DNA of 32,187 bases from Pseudomonadota bacterium (GTDB taxonomy: Bacteria; Desulfobacterota; Desulfobacteria; Desulfobacterales; RPRI01), in assembly GCA_018901125.1 (NCBI GenBank), contig JAHIFE010000022.1, forward strand, positions 1-32,187. The letters run 5' to 3'. Below, one piece after another: positions 14,629 to 23,179 of this stretch; position 1 is the stretch's first letter, and each line of letters opens with the position of its first letter. The notes below the pieces were generated by a model, which was not told the DNA's origin, made no database searches, and worked only from the letters and a program-made list of their open reading frames with translations. Position numbers and translations under genes: made by a program.

Positions 14629-15801
14629 GTGAGTAATTTTAAGGAAGTTATATCAGCAAGTATTCAAAAACTCGAAAAATGGATCGAAGATCACGATTAT
14701 AAAGGCTACGATCCTGCTGACGGCCTGACATCTTTTTTAAGGCCATTAACCTTTGGCAATTTATTTCTGGATCGTCTCTTACAGCAGCTTGTCTGGCGCA
14801 GCCCCATTAATATTCGTCCGATAGTTGGGGTCAAACCATTAGATTCGTGTATCGGTCGTGGTTATATGGCTTGGGGATATCTTGCAATGCTAAAAACAAC
14901 CGGCGATAACAGTTATAGAAAAAAAGCGGAATCATGCCTTGATTGGCTTATTAATAATAGATCCCCAGGTTTTGAACACTATTGCTGGGGTAAGATGTTT
15001 GATTTTGCCAGCCGGGGAGGAAGGCAGGGAAAATATGAACCAATTACTGTGTGGACCAGTCTTATAGGTCAGGCATTTATTGACGCATATGAAATAACTG
15101 GCGACAAAAAATATCTGGAAGTAGCTGAGAGTATATGCGATTGGATAGTTGAAAGACCAAGAAATATCACAGAATCAGGCTGTTGTATAAACTATACTCC
15201 TTCCGGAGAAGGCGATTGCACTATTCATAATCAAAGCATGCTGGCTGCTGCAATGTTGGCGAAGACTGCCAAATATAATTCCAATCAGGAATATCTAAGA
15301 CTCGCTAAAGAAGCTGTTACATATACGTGCACACGACAGTTACCTGATGGATCATGGCTTTATGGTGAAGAACCTAAATACCACTGGATTGATAATTTTC
15401 ACACAGGATATAATCTGGACGCTCTTAAGTGCTATATCGAAAACACAAATGACAAAACCTTTGAAGATAGTTTAAAGAAAGGCTTTGATTTTTTTAAAAT
15501 TAATTTCTTTGAACCAACAGGAAGACCTAAATACTATCACAACAGGACATATCCCATAGACAGTCAGTGTTGTTCCCAGGCAATTGAAACTTTAGCCAAT
15601 TTTTCCGACTACGATGAAACATCTCTGGAACTGGGAGTAAGAGTTGCAAAATGGACTATTGAAAATATGCAGGACCAAACAGGATATTTCTATTTCATGC
15701 GATATCCGTATATGACATTAAAAGTACCAATGATACATTGGGCGCAGGCTACTACTTATAAGGCAATGTCAATGTTGCTTAAGGCTCTTAACTCTGAATA
15801 A
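14629..15801 (+). CDS. VpsJ-like alpha/alpha-toroid polysaccharide biosynthesis protein
   Basis: This 390-residue protein without signal peptide or membrane segment is made of repeated helical hairpins (RGYMAWGYLAMLKTTGD, SLIGQAFIDAYEITGDKKYL, QSMLAAAMLAKTAKY, HTGYNLDALKCYIENT, HWAQATTYKAMSMLLKAL), an alpha/alpha toroid. Similar proteins occur in polysaccharide clusters, including VpsJ of Vibrio. Their fold suggests a carbohydrate-active lyase, hydrolase or epimerase, but no activity is established. It starts with GTG, with AGGA 7 nt upstream. It is followed closely by the amidotransferase gene. Confidence 0.7.
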   Translation: MSNFKEVISASIQKLEKWIEDHDYKGYDPADGLTSFLRPLTFGNLFLDRLLQQLVWRSPINIRPIVGVKPLDSCIGRGYMAWGYLAMLKTTGDNSYRKKAESCLDWLINNRSPGFEHYCWGKMFDFASRGGRQGKYEPITVWTSLIGQAFIDAYEITGDKKYLEVAESICDWIVERPRNITESGCCINYTPSGEGDCTIHNQSMLAAAMLAKTAKYNSNQEYLRLAKEAVTYTCTRQLPDGSWLYGEEPKYHWIDNFHTGYNLDALKCYIENTNDKTFEDSLKKGFDFFKINFFEPTGRPKYYHNRTYPIDSQCCSQAIETLANFSDYDETSLELGVRVAKWTIENMQDQTGYFYFMRYPYMTLKVPMIHWAQATTYKAMSMLLKALNSE

Positions 15802-15837
15802 GGCAATTTATAGAGATTCCATAAGGAGAAAAAATAA

Positions 15838-16968
15838 ATGGCTGATATCATAAGGTGCACTCGGTGTATACTCCCAGTTTCATTGCCCAGTGTTAGATTA
15901 GATGATAATGGAGTCTGCAATCACTGCACTACTTATGAAAGGCGCTTCATAGCGGCTCAAACTGTTAGTACCGATCGGATTTCAATATTTGAGGAACTTT
16001 TGAACAATGCAAAAAAACGTCATCGTACGTATGACTGCTTGATACCGCTGAGTGGTGGAAAAGATAGTACCTATTCACTTTATGTTTGTGCAAAGCTATA
16101 TGGTATGCGTTGTCTTGCAGTTACGTTTGATAATGGGTACCTCTCAGAGCATGCTCTCACAAATATCAATCATGCAGTGAATATTTCCGGTGCAGATCAC
16201 ATTCATTACAAGGTTAATCGGCCCACCATGTTGAAACTTTACAAAACATTTCTGGAACATTGTGGGTCTTTTTGTCCAGCCTGTATGCGAGGTATTGGTT
16301 CGGCAATTGAATCTGCCAAGAAATATGATATTCCACTTATCATATCGGGAACTGGAGCCCGGGTAGCCTACTTGGCCATGATACCAGAATTATACCAAGG
16401 AGGAGATCCCAGATTTTTTAAAAATGTACTCAAAGGTAGTGAATTGGTGACAAGTGTAGACCAGCTATCAGGTAGCGATTCTCTTTATAATTTTGAAAAA
16501 CTTATGGGCATTGCCCTAAGGACTTTAGGACTTCCGATAAAAACGAAACACCAACAAATAGGAATCTATGACTATTTCGAACCGGATCTAATTAATGTTT
16601 ATGAAATAATTCAAAAAGAAATGGGATGGACAAAACCGGATGGCAACGCCGAACATATGGATTGCCTTGTTCAAAGTGTTGCTAATTATATACAAACTCT
16701 CAAATTTCCAGAGCTTACACCCAAAACTATTTATAACAGTGGACAGGTTCGATTTGGAAGAATGAGCAGAGAAGCAGCATTGGAAGTAGAAGATGACAAT
16801 TTGCGTAATACTGATGCCCCAGCGATGCTTGATACTTTTTTAAGAGAAATCAATATGGATAAGAAGGTTTTTTATAACTCCACTAATGATTGGAGAAAAT
16901 TAGACTCATATCGAAATAAGAAATTAGATTCTATAAGGCGCATATACCGTAAAATTGCTAGAAATTAG
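15838..16968 (+). CDS. N-acetyl sugar amidotransferase, WbpG/PseA-like
   Basis: This 376-residue PP-loop ATPase has SGGKDST (residues 72-78) and two CxxC pairs (C7/C10 and C27/C30) forming a zinc ribbon, with CPACMRG further on. WbpG-type enzymes convert an N-acetyl group of a nucleotide sugar into an acetamidino group, using ammonia delivered by HisH/HisF-like partners. No such partner genes are visible in this window. AAGGAG stands 11 nt before the ATG. It is likely co-transcribed with the VpsJ-like gene. Confidence 0.85.
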   Translation: MADIIRCTRCILPVSLPSVRLDDNGVCNHCTTYERRFIAAQTVSTDRISIFEELLNNAKKRHRTYDCLIPLSGGKDSTYSLYVCAKLYGMRCLAVTFDNGYLSEHALTNINHAVNISGADHIHYKVNRPTMLKLYKTFLEHCGSFCPACMRGIGSAIESAKKYDIPLIISGTGARVAYLAMIPELYQGGDPRFFKNVLKGSELVTSVDQLSGSDSLYNFEKLMGIALRTLGLPIKTKHQQIGIYDYFEPDLINVYEIIQKEMGWTKPDGNAEHMDCLVQSVANYIQTLKFPELTPKTIYNSGQVRFGRMSREAALEVEDDNLRNTDAPAMLDTFLREINMDKKVFYNSTNDWRKLDSYRNKKLDSIRRIYRKIARN

Positions 16969-17053
16969 GGAAACGCTCCTCCTCTCCTTTTTAAAAATGC
17001 ATTCAGGCAAGCACCTTTAAATATAACTAAACAATTACAGTAGGTACTGTCGT

Positions 17054-17950
17054 ATGATAGTTGACAATAAAGAACTTGTAATCAGAGGTAGATTCATTAA
17101 AAAGGTACAATTAAAATCCGAATGGGATGTGGATATTAAAGAGCCAGAAGCATTCATCAAGCAAATTAAAAACAGCAAAATCAAAGCAGACATATTTACT
17201 TTTATGCAAAGATTGCCGGAATCCAGGCCAAAATACAATTATCAAATGATTTGGGACAGCCGAGCGGCTATACCAATTACAACCTACGATCATTGGCACA
17301 AAAACCAACTCCATCAGAATCCAAGAAATAAAATGCGGATAGCTCAAAAAAAAGGAGTGACTGTTAAATTATGCGAATTTAATGATGACCTCATAGAAGG
17401 GATAACAAATATTTATAATGAAACCCCTATAAGACAAAATAAGCGTTTCCCGCAATATGGTATAGATTTCAACGCTACACGAAAGGCCCATATAACTTAT
17501 ATAGACAGGGCGCACTTTATAGGTGCATACTACAACGATGAAATGATCGGTTTTTTAAAATTAGTTTCAACCGAAAACTATATGAGAACGATGGGAATTC
17601 TCGCAAAAGAATCACATCGAGATAAAGCCCCAATGAACCTGCTCGTAGCAAAAGCTGTGGAGATTTGCGCAAAAAAAGGAATTCCATATTTTGTTTACGG
17701 AAAGTATAATTATGGCAAAGGTGGAAGTGAGACATTCAGAGAATTCAAACATTATCTGGGGTTTGAAAGCATAGTTCTACCACGATATTATATCCCTCTT
17801 AATGCTTGGGGAAGTTTAATAATAAATCTAAATTTACACCTTAAACTAATCGACATACTCCCAAAGAAATTGCTGGGGGTTTTACTGCAGATGCGAAACA
17901 ACTGGCATATGAAGAAATATTCAAAATTATCGCGCAACAATAATTGCTAA
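17054..17950 (+). CDS. GNAT/FemAB-like acyltransferase
   Basis: This 298-residue protein contains the block NKMRIAQKKGVTVKLCEF, then IYNETPIRQNKRFPQYG, FIGAYYNDEMIGFLKLV and MNLLVAKAVEICAKKGIPYFVYGKYNYGKG. This is a single acyltransferase domain of the FemAB/GNAT superfamily. The C-terminal part carries a weak amphipathic segment. The acyl donor, acyl-CoA or aminoacyl-tRNA, cannot be told from sequence. It stands between the amidotransferase and the first AsnB-like gene, two genes ahead of the tRNA. The ATG has only a weak ribosome binding site. Confidence 0.72.
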   Translation: MIVDNKELVIRGRFIKKVQLKSEWDVDIKEPEAFIKQIKNSKIKADIFTFMQRLPESRPKYNYQMIWDSRAAIPITTYDHWHKNQLHQNPRNKMRIAQKKGVTVKLCEFNDDLIEGITNIYNETPIRQNKRFPQYGIDFNATRKAHITYIDRAHFIGAYYNDEMIGFLKLVSTENYMRTMGILAKESHRDKAPMNLLVAKAVEICAKKGIPYFVYGKYNYGKGGSETFREFKHYLGFESIVLPRYYIPLNAWGSLIINLNLHLKLIDILPKKLLGVLLQMRNNWHMKKYSKLSRNNNC

Positions 17951-18058
17951 TCGATATCGATCTGCCGAAGCTGCCAAATAAAATATCCGCGCATTCCCAT
18001 TGCTTATTTCACTGAGACAATCTGATATTACAATTGTTATATGTAACCGGAGACACCG

Positions 18059-19900
18059 ATGCCAGGAATCGTTGGAATAATCAGTAAAACACCGCAAGAA
18101 ATAAAATATACGCAGAATGTACAATTGATGGTTCATGCTATGATGCATGAACCATTTTATTCTTCTAGTATTTATACAAATGACAAATTGGGTGTTTATG
18201 CGGGTTGGATTTGTCACAAAGATTCATTTTCAGATTGCATGCCTATATGGAATGAGAAAAAGAATCTGGTGATGTTATTCTTTGGAGAAAACTTTACTGA
18301 TAAAGAAACATTTGACCGCCTTAAGTCAAAAAATCACAAATTCGATAATTCTAATGCAAGCTACATAATTCATCTTTATGAAGAAAAGGGCATTGATTTT
18401 TTGAAAGACTTAAACGGCTGTTTCAGTGGCCTCTTGATAGATATTCAGGCGGAAAAAGTTTTTTTATTTAACGACCGCTATGGGATGCAGCGAATTTATT
18501 ACTATGAAAGTAATGATGCCTTTTACTTTTCATCCGAAGCAAAAGCCCTGCTAAGAATTTGTCCGGAACTCCGAAAAATAGACATGAAAGGTTTGGGCGA
18601 ATATTTATGTTATAACTGCGTCTTGGAAAATCGTTCATTGTTTCAAAACATCTATCTTCTGCCTTGTGCTTCGGTATGGAAATTTCAAATTGATGGACTC
18701 ATCAATAAAGCGGTCTACTTCACGCCTGATGAATGGGAAAATCAACCTTGGCTTGAAAAAGAATTCTTTTATGAAAAATTGAAAGAAACTTTTATAAAAA
18801 TATTGCCACGGTACTTTCGCACAAATCAAAAAATTGGGATTTCTCTAACAAGTGGTCTGGATATACGCATCATAATGGCAAATATAGACATGCAGGCAGG
18901 CAAGTATCCAAGTTATACATTTGGCGGAACATATCGTGATAGCTTTGATGTTCAAACAGCGCGTAAAATTAGCAATGTATGCAATCAAACACACCAAGTT
19001 TTTTATCTTGATAAAAAATTCTTAAATGATTTTTCAATCTATGCCGATAAGACAGTATATATGACAGATGGTTGTTTAGGCGTAGTTGAAACTCCAAAAA
19101 TATATACTGCTGCTTTAGCAAGAGAAATTGCGCCAATCAGCATGACAGGTAATCATGGAGGTAATATTTTAAGAGGGGAAGGAGGAGGAACATTAAAGGC
19201 AACTCCGCCAAGTGATAATCTCTTCAACGCTGAATTTAAAAAATATATTCATCAAGCATTAATTTATGATGATTATCTTCGCAATAATAAATACGACACT
19301 TTATCTTTTAACCTATTCACGAAAATACCATGGTACAAGAATGCGGAATTCATTGGTGAACAAACACAGTTGACACGGCGCAGCCCCTATTTGGACAGCG
19401 ATTTTGTATCTTTAATGTATAGAGCGCCTATGGTCTTTCGAAATAACAAAGAATTGTCACTGAGATTAATGCGGGATGGCAATCCATCATTAAGGAATAT
19501 TCCAACAGACCGGGGATACGACAGCAATCAAAATTTTCCATTTTCAATGCTAACGCACTTACATGGGGAATGCTTATTCAAAGCAGAACATGCATATAGC
19601 GAGAAGATGTCCCCGTGGCTCGCTAAATTAGACCATATATTTATGTTGCTGCATTTCGAAAGATTATTTCTTGGTTATCATGAGTATGCTCATTTCCGAA
19701 CATGGTATCAGAATGAATTGGCTGATTATGTGCAGGAAATACTATTAGATGAAAAGACATTAAATAGACCTTTTTTAAACAGAGTAAAACTAGAAAAAAT
19801 AGTACTTGACCATACCAAGGGATATTGCAATAATACAGCCGAAATAAATAAAATACTCTCTGTGGAGTTGATCCATAGGTTGTTAATCGAAAATTATTAA
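18059..19900 (+). CDS. AsnB-like amide-forming protein 1, no glutaminase cysteine
   Basis: This 613-residue protein has the overall plan of glutamine-dependent asparagine synthetase. The N-terminus is MPGIVGIIS where active enzymes have MCGIxGI, so the catalytic Cys2 is Pro and glutaminase activity is not expected. The N-terminal fold persists (FLFNDRYGMQRIYY). The ATP-pyrophosphatase loop near residues 264-270 is TSGLDIR, degenerate against SGGLDSR. The C-terminus carries RSPYLDSDFV and IPTDRGYDS. It may use free ammonia or another amine, bind without catalysis, or be inactive. CCGGAGA precedes the ATG. A full-length paralog lies at 23180. Confidence 0.8.
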   Translation: MPGIVGIISKTPQEIKYTQNVQLMVHAMMHEPFYSSSIYTNDKLGVYAGWICHKDSFSDCMPIWNEKKNLVMLFFGENFTDKETFDRLKSKNHKFDNSNASYIIHLYEEKGIDFLKDLNGCFSGLLIDIQAEKVFLFNDRYGMQRIYYYESNDAFYFSSEAKALLRICPELRKIDMKGLGEYLCYNCVLENRSLFQNIYLLPCASVWKFQIDGLINKAVYFTPDEWENQPWLEKEFFYEKLKETFIKILPRYFRTNQKIGISLTSGLDIRIIMANIDMQAGKYPSYTFGGTYRDSFDVQTARKISNVCNQTHQVFYLDKKFLNDFSIYADKTVYMTDGCLGVVETPKIYTAALAREIAPISMTGNHGGNILRGEGGGTLKATPPSDNLFNAEFKKYIHQALIYDDYLRNNKYDTLSFNLFTKIPWYKNAEFIGEQTQLTRRSPYLDSDFVSLMYRAPMVFRNNKELSLRLMRDGNPSLRNIPTDRGYDSNQNFPFSMLTHLHGECLFKAEHAYSEKMSPWLAKLDHIFMLLHFERLFLGYHEYAHFRTWYQNELADYVQEILLDEKTLNRPFLNRVKLEKIVLDHTKGYCNNTAEINKILSVELIHRLLIENY

Positions 19901-19924
19901 TATTCCAGTGTTCTTTGTAATATT

Positions 19925-20002
19925 GGGGCCGTAGTTCAATTTAGATAGAACACCAGCCTGTCACGCTGGAGGTTGTAAGTGCAAATCTTGCCGGCCCCGC
20001 CA
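19925..20002 (+). tRNA. tRNA-Asp (GTC) with altered elbow
   Basis: Acceptor arms GGGGCCG and CGGCCCC pair fully, then G73 and an encoded CCA. The D stem is GTTC/GAAC. The anticodon stem CCAGC/GCTGG holds loop CTGTCAC with anticodon GTC at 19984 minus 24 to 22 (19960-19962). The T stem is GTAAG/CTTGC. Aspartate identity elements G73, G34, U35, C36, C38 and G10 are all present. Unusual features: the D loop AATTTAGATA has A instead of G18, and the T loop TGCAAAT has G instead of U55. G19-C56 is retained and the 15-48 pair is A-U. It sits 24 bp after an AsnB-like gene and on the same strand, so it is probably co-transcribed. It may be a dedicated non-ribosomal tRNA or a decaying copy. Confidence 0.85.
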
Positions 20003-20223
20003 ATTTAGTTATAAAGATACTACAACAAAAAGCATAAATGATAAACGGACGATAATTAAAGAACTGCTTAAAGTGATCAAGATAGTATTACGAGAACATA
20101 AATGATACTTTTTAAAATAGTAATTAAAATATGCGCGACTATAAGAAACTACGGAAGTTTTCAAGGGAACTGTTATAAATTAATCACTTCAAATTACAAA
20201 ACGAATAATAGAGTAAGCCCCTG
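20003..20223. other. AT-rich spacer between tRNA and Wzy
   Basis: I see no gene, no second tRNA and no clear terminator in these 221 bases. It could hold the processing site of the tRNA and a promoter for the polymerase gene, but nothing is distinct enough to call. Confidence 0.4.
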
Positions 20224-21600
20224 ATGTATCGCTTACATGTTACTTTTCTATGCATCCTCTTGATAATTTGCCTCTTCTGGATTGATCGAAAAAATAAAAA
20301 TATAGATGTTAGTCCCGCTATATGGATACCCTTTGTCTGGCTATTTTTTGCCAGTGCGCGCCCATTTTCTTTTTGGCTACACTACTTCTTTGGCATCGGA
20401 TATTATGCCGGATCCATCGAAAATGCTAAAATAGAAGGTAATCCCTACGAGCGGATCTATCTAATTATTCTAATTCTTTCAGGAATCATTGTCTTGATTA
20501 GGCGTAAGCTTGACTGGGGAAAGCTGTTCAATCAAAACACCTTAATATGGATGTATTTCATATTTGGCGCTCTGAGTTTCCTTTGGTCAGATTACCCCTT
20601 TGTCTCCTTTAAACGATGGGTTAAGTCCTTAGGTACTGTCATTATAGTCTTGATTATTATAACAGAGTCGAAGCCTTATGAGGCGATTGGGATCATCTTG
20701 CGCCGGATTTCCTTCATCTGTTTGCCCCTGTCAATCCTATTTATCTGGTATTACCCGAAACTTGGCATATCATATCATAGCTTTTCAGGTGGCAAGATGT
20801 ATACGGGAATTGCCGAACATAAAAACAGTTTGGGGAGTATCTGTCTGGTCTCTTGCGTATATTTCACATGGAAATTGCTCTTCAGCAATCAGAATAAAGA
20901 TGGAACAGGTCCACCACTGCATTCTTTTATTTATATAGTCATTCTACCAATGATTGTGTGGCTTTTATATATGGCAAACAGTGCAACATCACTTGCCTGC
21001 TCTATCGCGGCAATCTGCCTTCTATTGGTTAGCCGGCTGTCCAAATTTGTACAAAATCCTCGTAAAATATTGATCTTGGGTATTTTGGGAATTATTGCGT
21101 TTGGCTTAATGCAATGGGCCTTTGATGTTAAAAATATAATAATTACTATGCTAGGACGACGAACGGATTTAACCACACGAGTCCCAATGTGGAAGGATAT
21201 GCTGTCTATGGTTAAAAATCCCCTTTTAGGTTTTGGCTATGAAAGCTTCTGGTTGGGTGAGCGACTAGAACAGATAAATGCTCGTTGGGGAATTGACAGC
21301 CAGGCACATAACGGCTACCTTCAAATGTATCTTGACTTAGGTTATACAGGACTTTTTTTTCTAATTGGCTGGATCATTAGTGGATTGAAAAAAGTCGCTC
21401 GTCATCTTGCAGTTGATTATCCCGCAGCTATATTCAGATGTTGCTTCATTGTGATTGTTGCTTTGTACAATTACACAGAAGCAACCTTTTTAGGAGGTAG
21501 TGCTTTACTATTTCTATTTTTATTTGCGGCGATTGATTATAATTATGAGATGAATAAAAATATTCAAACCATACAGACACCATGGCTATATTCAAAATAA
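20224..21600 (+). CDS. O-antigen polymerase/ligase family membrane protein (Wzy-like)
   Basis: This 458-residue integral membrane protein has about ten to twelve hydrophobic segments. The family signature SQAHNGYLQMYLDLGYTGL (H362, N363) lies in the large periplasmic loop and the following helix. It would polymerise flipped repeat units in the periplasm, or ligate the chain to a lipid. Its position beside the Wzx-like gene favours polymerase. The ATG at 20224 has no strong ribosome binding site. Confidence 0.85.
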   Translation: MYRLHVTFLCILLIICLFWIDRKNKNIDVSPAIWIPFVWLFFASARPFSFWLHYFFGIGYYAGSIENAKIEGNPYERIYLIILILSGIIVLIRRKLDWGKLFNQNTLIWMYFIFGALSFLWSDYPFVSFKRWVKSLGTVIIVLIIITESKPYEAIGIILRRISFICLPLSILFIWYYPKLGISYHSFSGGKMYTGIAEHKNSLGSICLVSCVYFTWKLLFSNQNKDGTGPPLHSFIYIVILPMIVWLLYMANSATSLACSIAAICLLLVSRLSKFVQNPRKILILGILGIIAFGLMQWAFDVKNIIITMLGRRTDLTTRVPMWKDMLSMVKNPLLGFGYESFWLGERLEQINARWGIDSQAHNGYLQMYLDLGYTGLFFLIGWIISGLKKVARHLAVDYPAAIFRCCFIVIVALYNYTEATFLGGSALLFLFLFAAIDYNYEMNKNIQTIQTPWLYSK

Positions 21601-21670
21601 TTTCCTTAATTTAAAATAATTTCAGTGTTTTCTTATTTATCCTTTTTATTATTTCTAATGGTTACAATAC

Positions 21671-23158
21671 TTGGTTATCGGTAATCTTAAAAAAACGGCT
21701 GTACGTAGCGCGGGAATAAACGTCATATCAAACTCTATTGGCTTTATTTTCCAGACAGCTGGTGTGATCGTACTTGCCCGACTATTGACGCCAAAAGATT
21801 TCGGTTTGGTGGCCATGGTTACAGCTTTCAGTATGTGGATTATGAATTTCGGGATCAATGGATTCACCGAATATATTATTCAGAAAAAAGATATCAATAC
21901 GCTTGAAATCAATTCTATATTCTGGACTCATCTTTTTTTAGCCTCATTGCTTTCTGTATGTTTTATACTATTTGGTTTTTTTCTCGTTTATTTTTATAAA
22001 GAACCTGCCTTAAGCGGTATATCAGCCGTTATGGCATCCAGCTTCATTCTCTATGCTCTTTTTACATGCCACTTTGCCGTTCTCAAACGGGAAATGAAAT
22101 TTACCTATATTGCTTCTGCTCAATTGATCGCAGTTATTTTAAGTATCGGGTTATCAATTTCGGCAGCTACCATTGGCCTGGGCTATTGGGCAGTTGTTAT
22201 CCGACAATTGACATTGCCCATTATTACAGTGATTGCTGCCTGGATTATACGCCCCTGGCGTCCTCAACGGCCACAAAACCTTTTAAATGCCTTACCGGCA
22301 TTAAAATATGCGATTAAAGTATATTCCAATTTCTCTCTTAGTTACTTGTCAAGAAATATCGATAATGTTCTCCTGGGAAAATTCCATGGCTCCACAGTAC
22401 TCGGCAATTACGATCGCGCTTACTATTTATCTCAACAGCCTATTGCACAACTCCTTCAGCCATTAACCAGTGTTGCACTTGCAACACTCAGTCGTATAAG
22501 ACAGGATAAAATAAAATTTGCAGCATATTATATCAAGGTTGTTTCAACGATCTCATTTACAGGGATGGCTGTGACAATCTCCTTCATGCTGACGGCGCAA
22601 GACCTGGTGCTGCTCCTTCTTGGCCCCGCGTGGACAGAAACAGGAAAAATTTTAATGGCGTTAATCCCGGCCTTGGCGGCAACTCTGACATCCGGAACAA
22701 ACTCATGGCTATATCTATCCCTTGGCCAGCCTGGACGCTGGTTTCGCTGGAATATTATCGCAACAAGTTTTACTATACTCGCTTTCATTATTGCTGCGCC
22801 ATTCGGCGCTGTTGCAATGGGTATAGCTTACAGCACCAAAGCGTACATCCTTTTGCTGCCTGGTCTATGGTATGCTGGTCGCCCGATTCAGCTTAGTCCC
22901 AAAATATTGCTTAACTCAATATGGCCATATCATTCATCTGCCCTCATTATTGCCGCATTCTGGTTATATATTTCTACCCATTGGATGCCTTTGAGCATTT
23001 TTCTTTCCGAGTTGCATATTATAATAAGGGTTGCACTAGTCGCATGCACGGCAACATTTCTTTATATCAGCCTGGTTGCTTTATTTGAGCGAAGCTTTAA
23101 ATCAGTTTATGACTTTATTGCACTTGTTAAATTATTCTTTAAACGTGGTGACGCGTAA
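21671..23158 (+). CDS. Wzx-like flippase (MOP superfamily)
   Basis: This protein of about 495 residues has twelve to fourteen predicted membrane segments and typical features: VLARLLTPKDFGLVAMVTAF near the N-terminus, LSYLSRNIDNVLLGKF and YDRAYYLSQQP in the centre. It belongs to the WzxC-like polysaccharide exporters, which flip lipid-linked repeat units. The start is probably TTG 21671, since no ATG or GTG in frame precedes the conserved N-terminus; there is no clear ribosome binding site. It is followed after 21 bp by the second AsnB-like gene. Confidence 0.85.
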   Translation: MVIGNLKKTAVRSAGINVISNSIGFIFQTAGVIVLARLLTPKDFGLVAMVTAFSMWIMNFGINGFTEYIIQKKDINTLEINSIFWTHLFLASLLSVCFILFGFFLVYFYKEPALSGISAVMASSFILYALFTCHFAVLKREMKFTYIASAQLIAVILSIGLSISAATIGLGYWAVVIRQLTLPIITVIAAWIIRPWRPQRPQNLLNALPALKYAIKVYSNFSLSYLSRNIDNVLLGKFHGSTVLGNYDRAYYLSQQPIAQLLQPLTSVALATLSRIRQDKIKFAAYYIKVVSTISFTGMAVTISFMLTAQDLVLLLLGPAWTETGKILMALIPALAATLTSGTNSWLYLSLGQPGRWFRWNIIATSFTILAFIIAAPFGAVAMGIAYSTKAYILLLPGLWYAGRPIQLSPKILLNSIWPYHSSALIIAAFWLYISTHWMPLSIFLSELHIIIRVALVACTATFLYISLVALFERSFKSVYDFIALVKLFFKRGDA

Positions 23159-23179
23159 TCTACTGTTGAGAAAATAATA

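Noticed and set aside
17950-17961. 12-bp palindrome ATCGATATCGAT after the GNAT/FemAB gene
   Set aside because: Short, in AT-rich sequence, with no U-run or operator context.
19925-20002. tRNA as attachment site of an integrated island
   Set aside because: No integrase gene next to it and no second copy of the tRNA 3' end noticed in the window.
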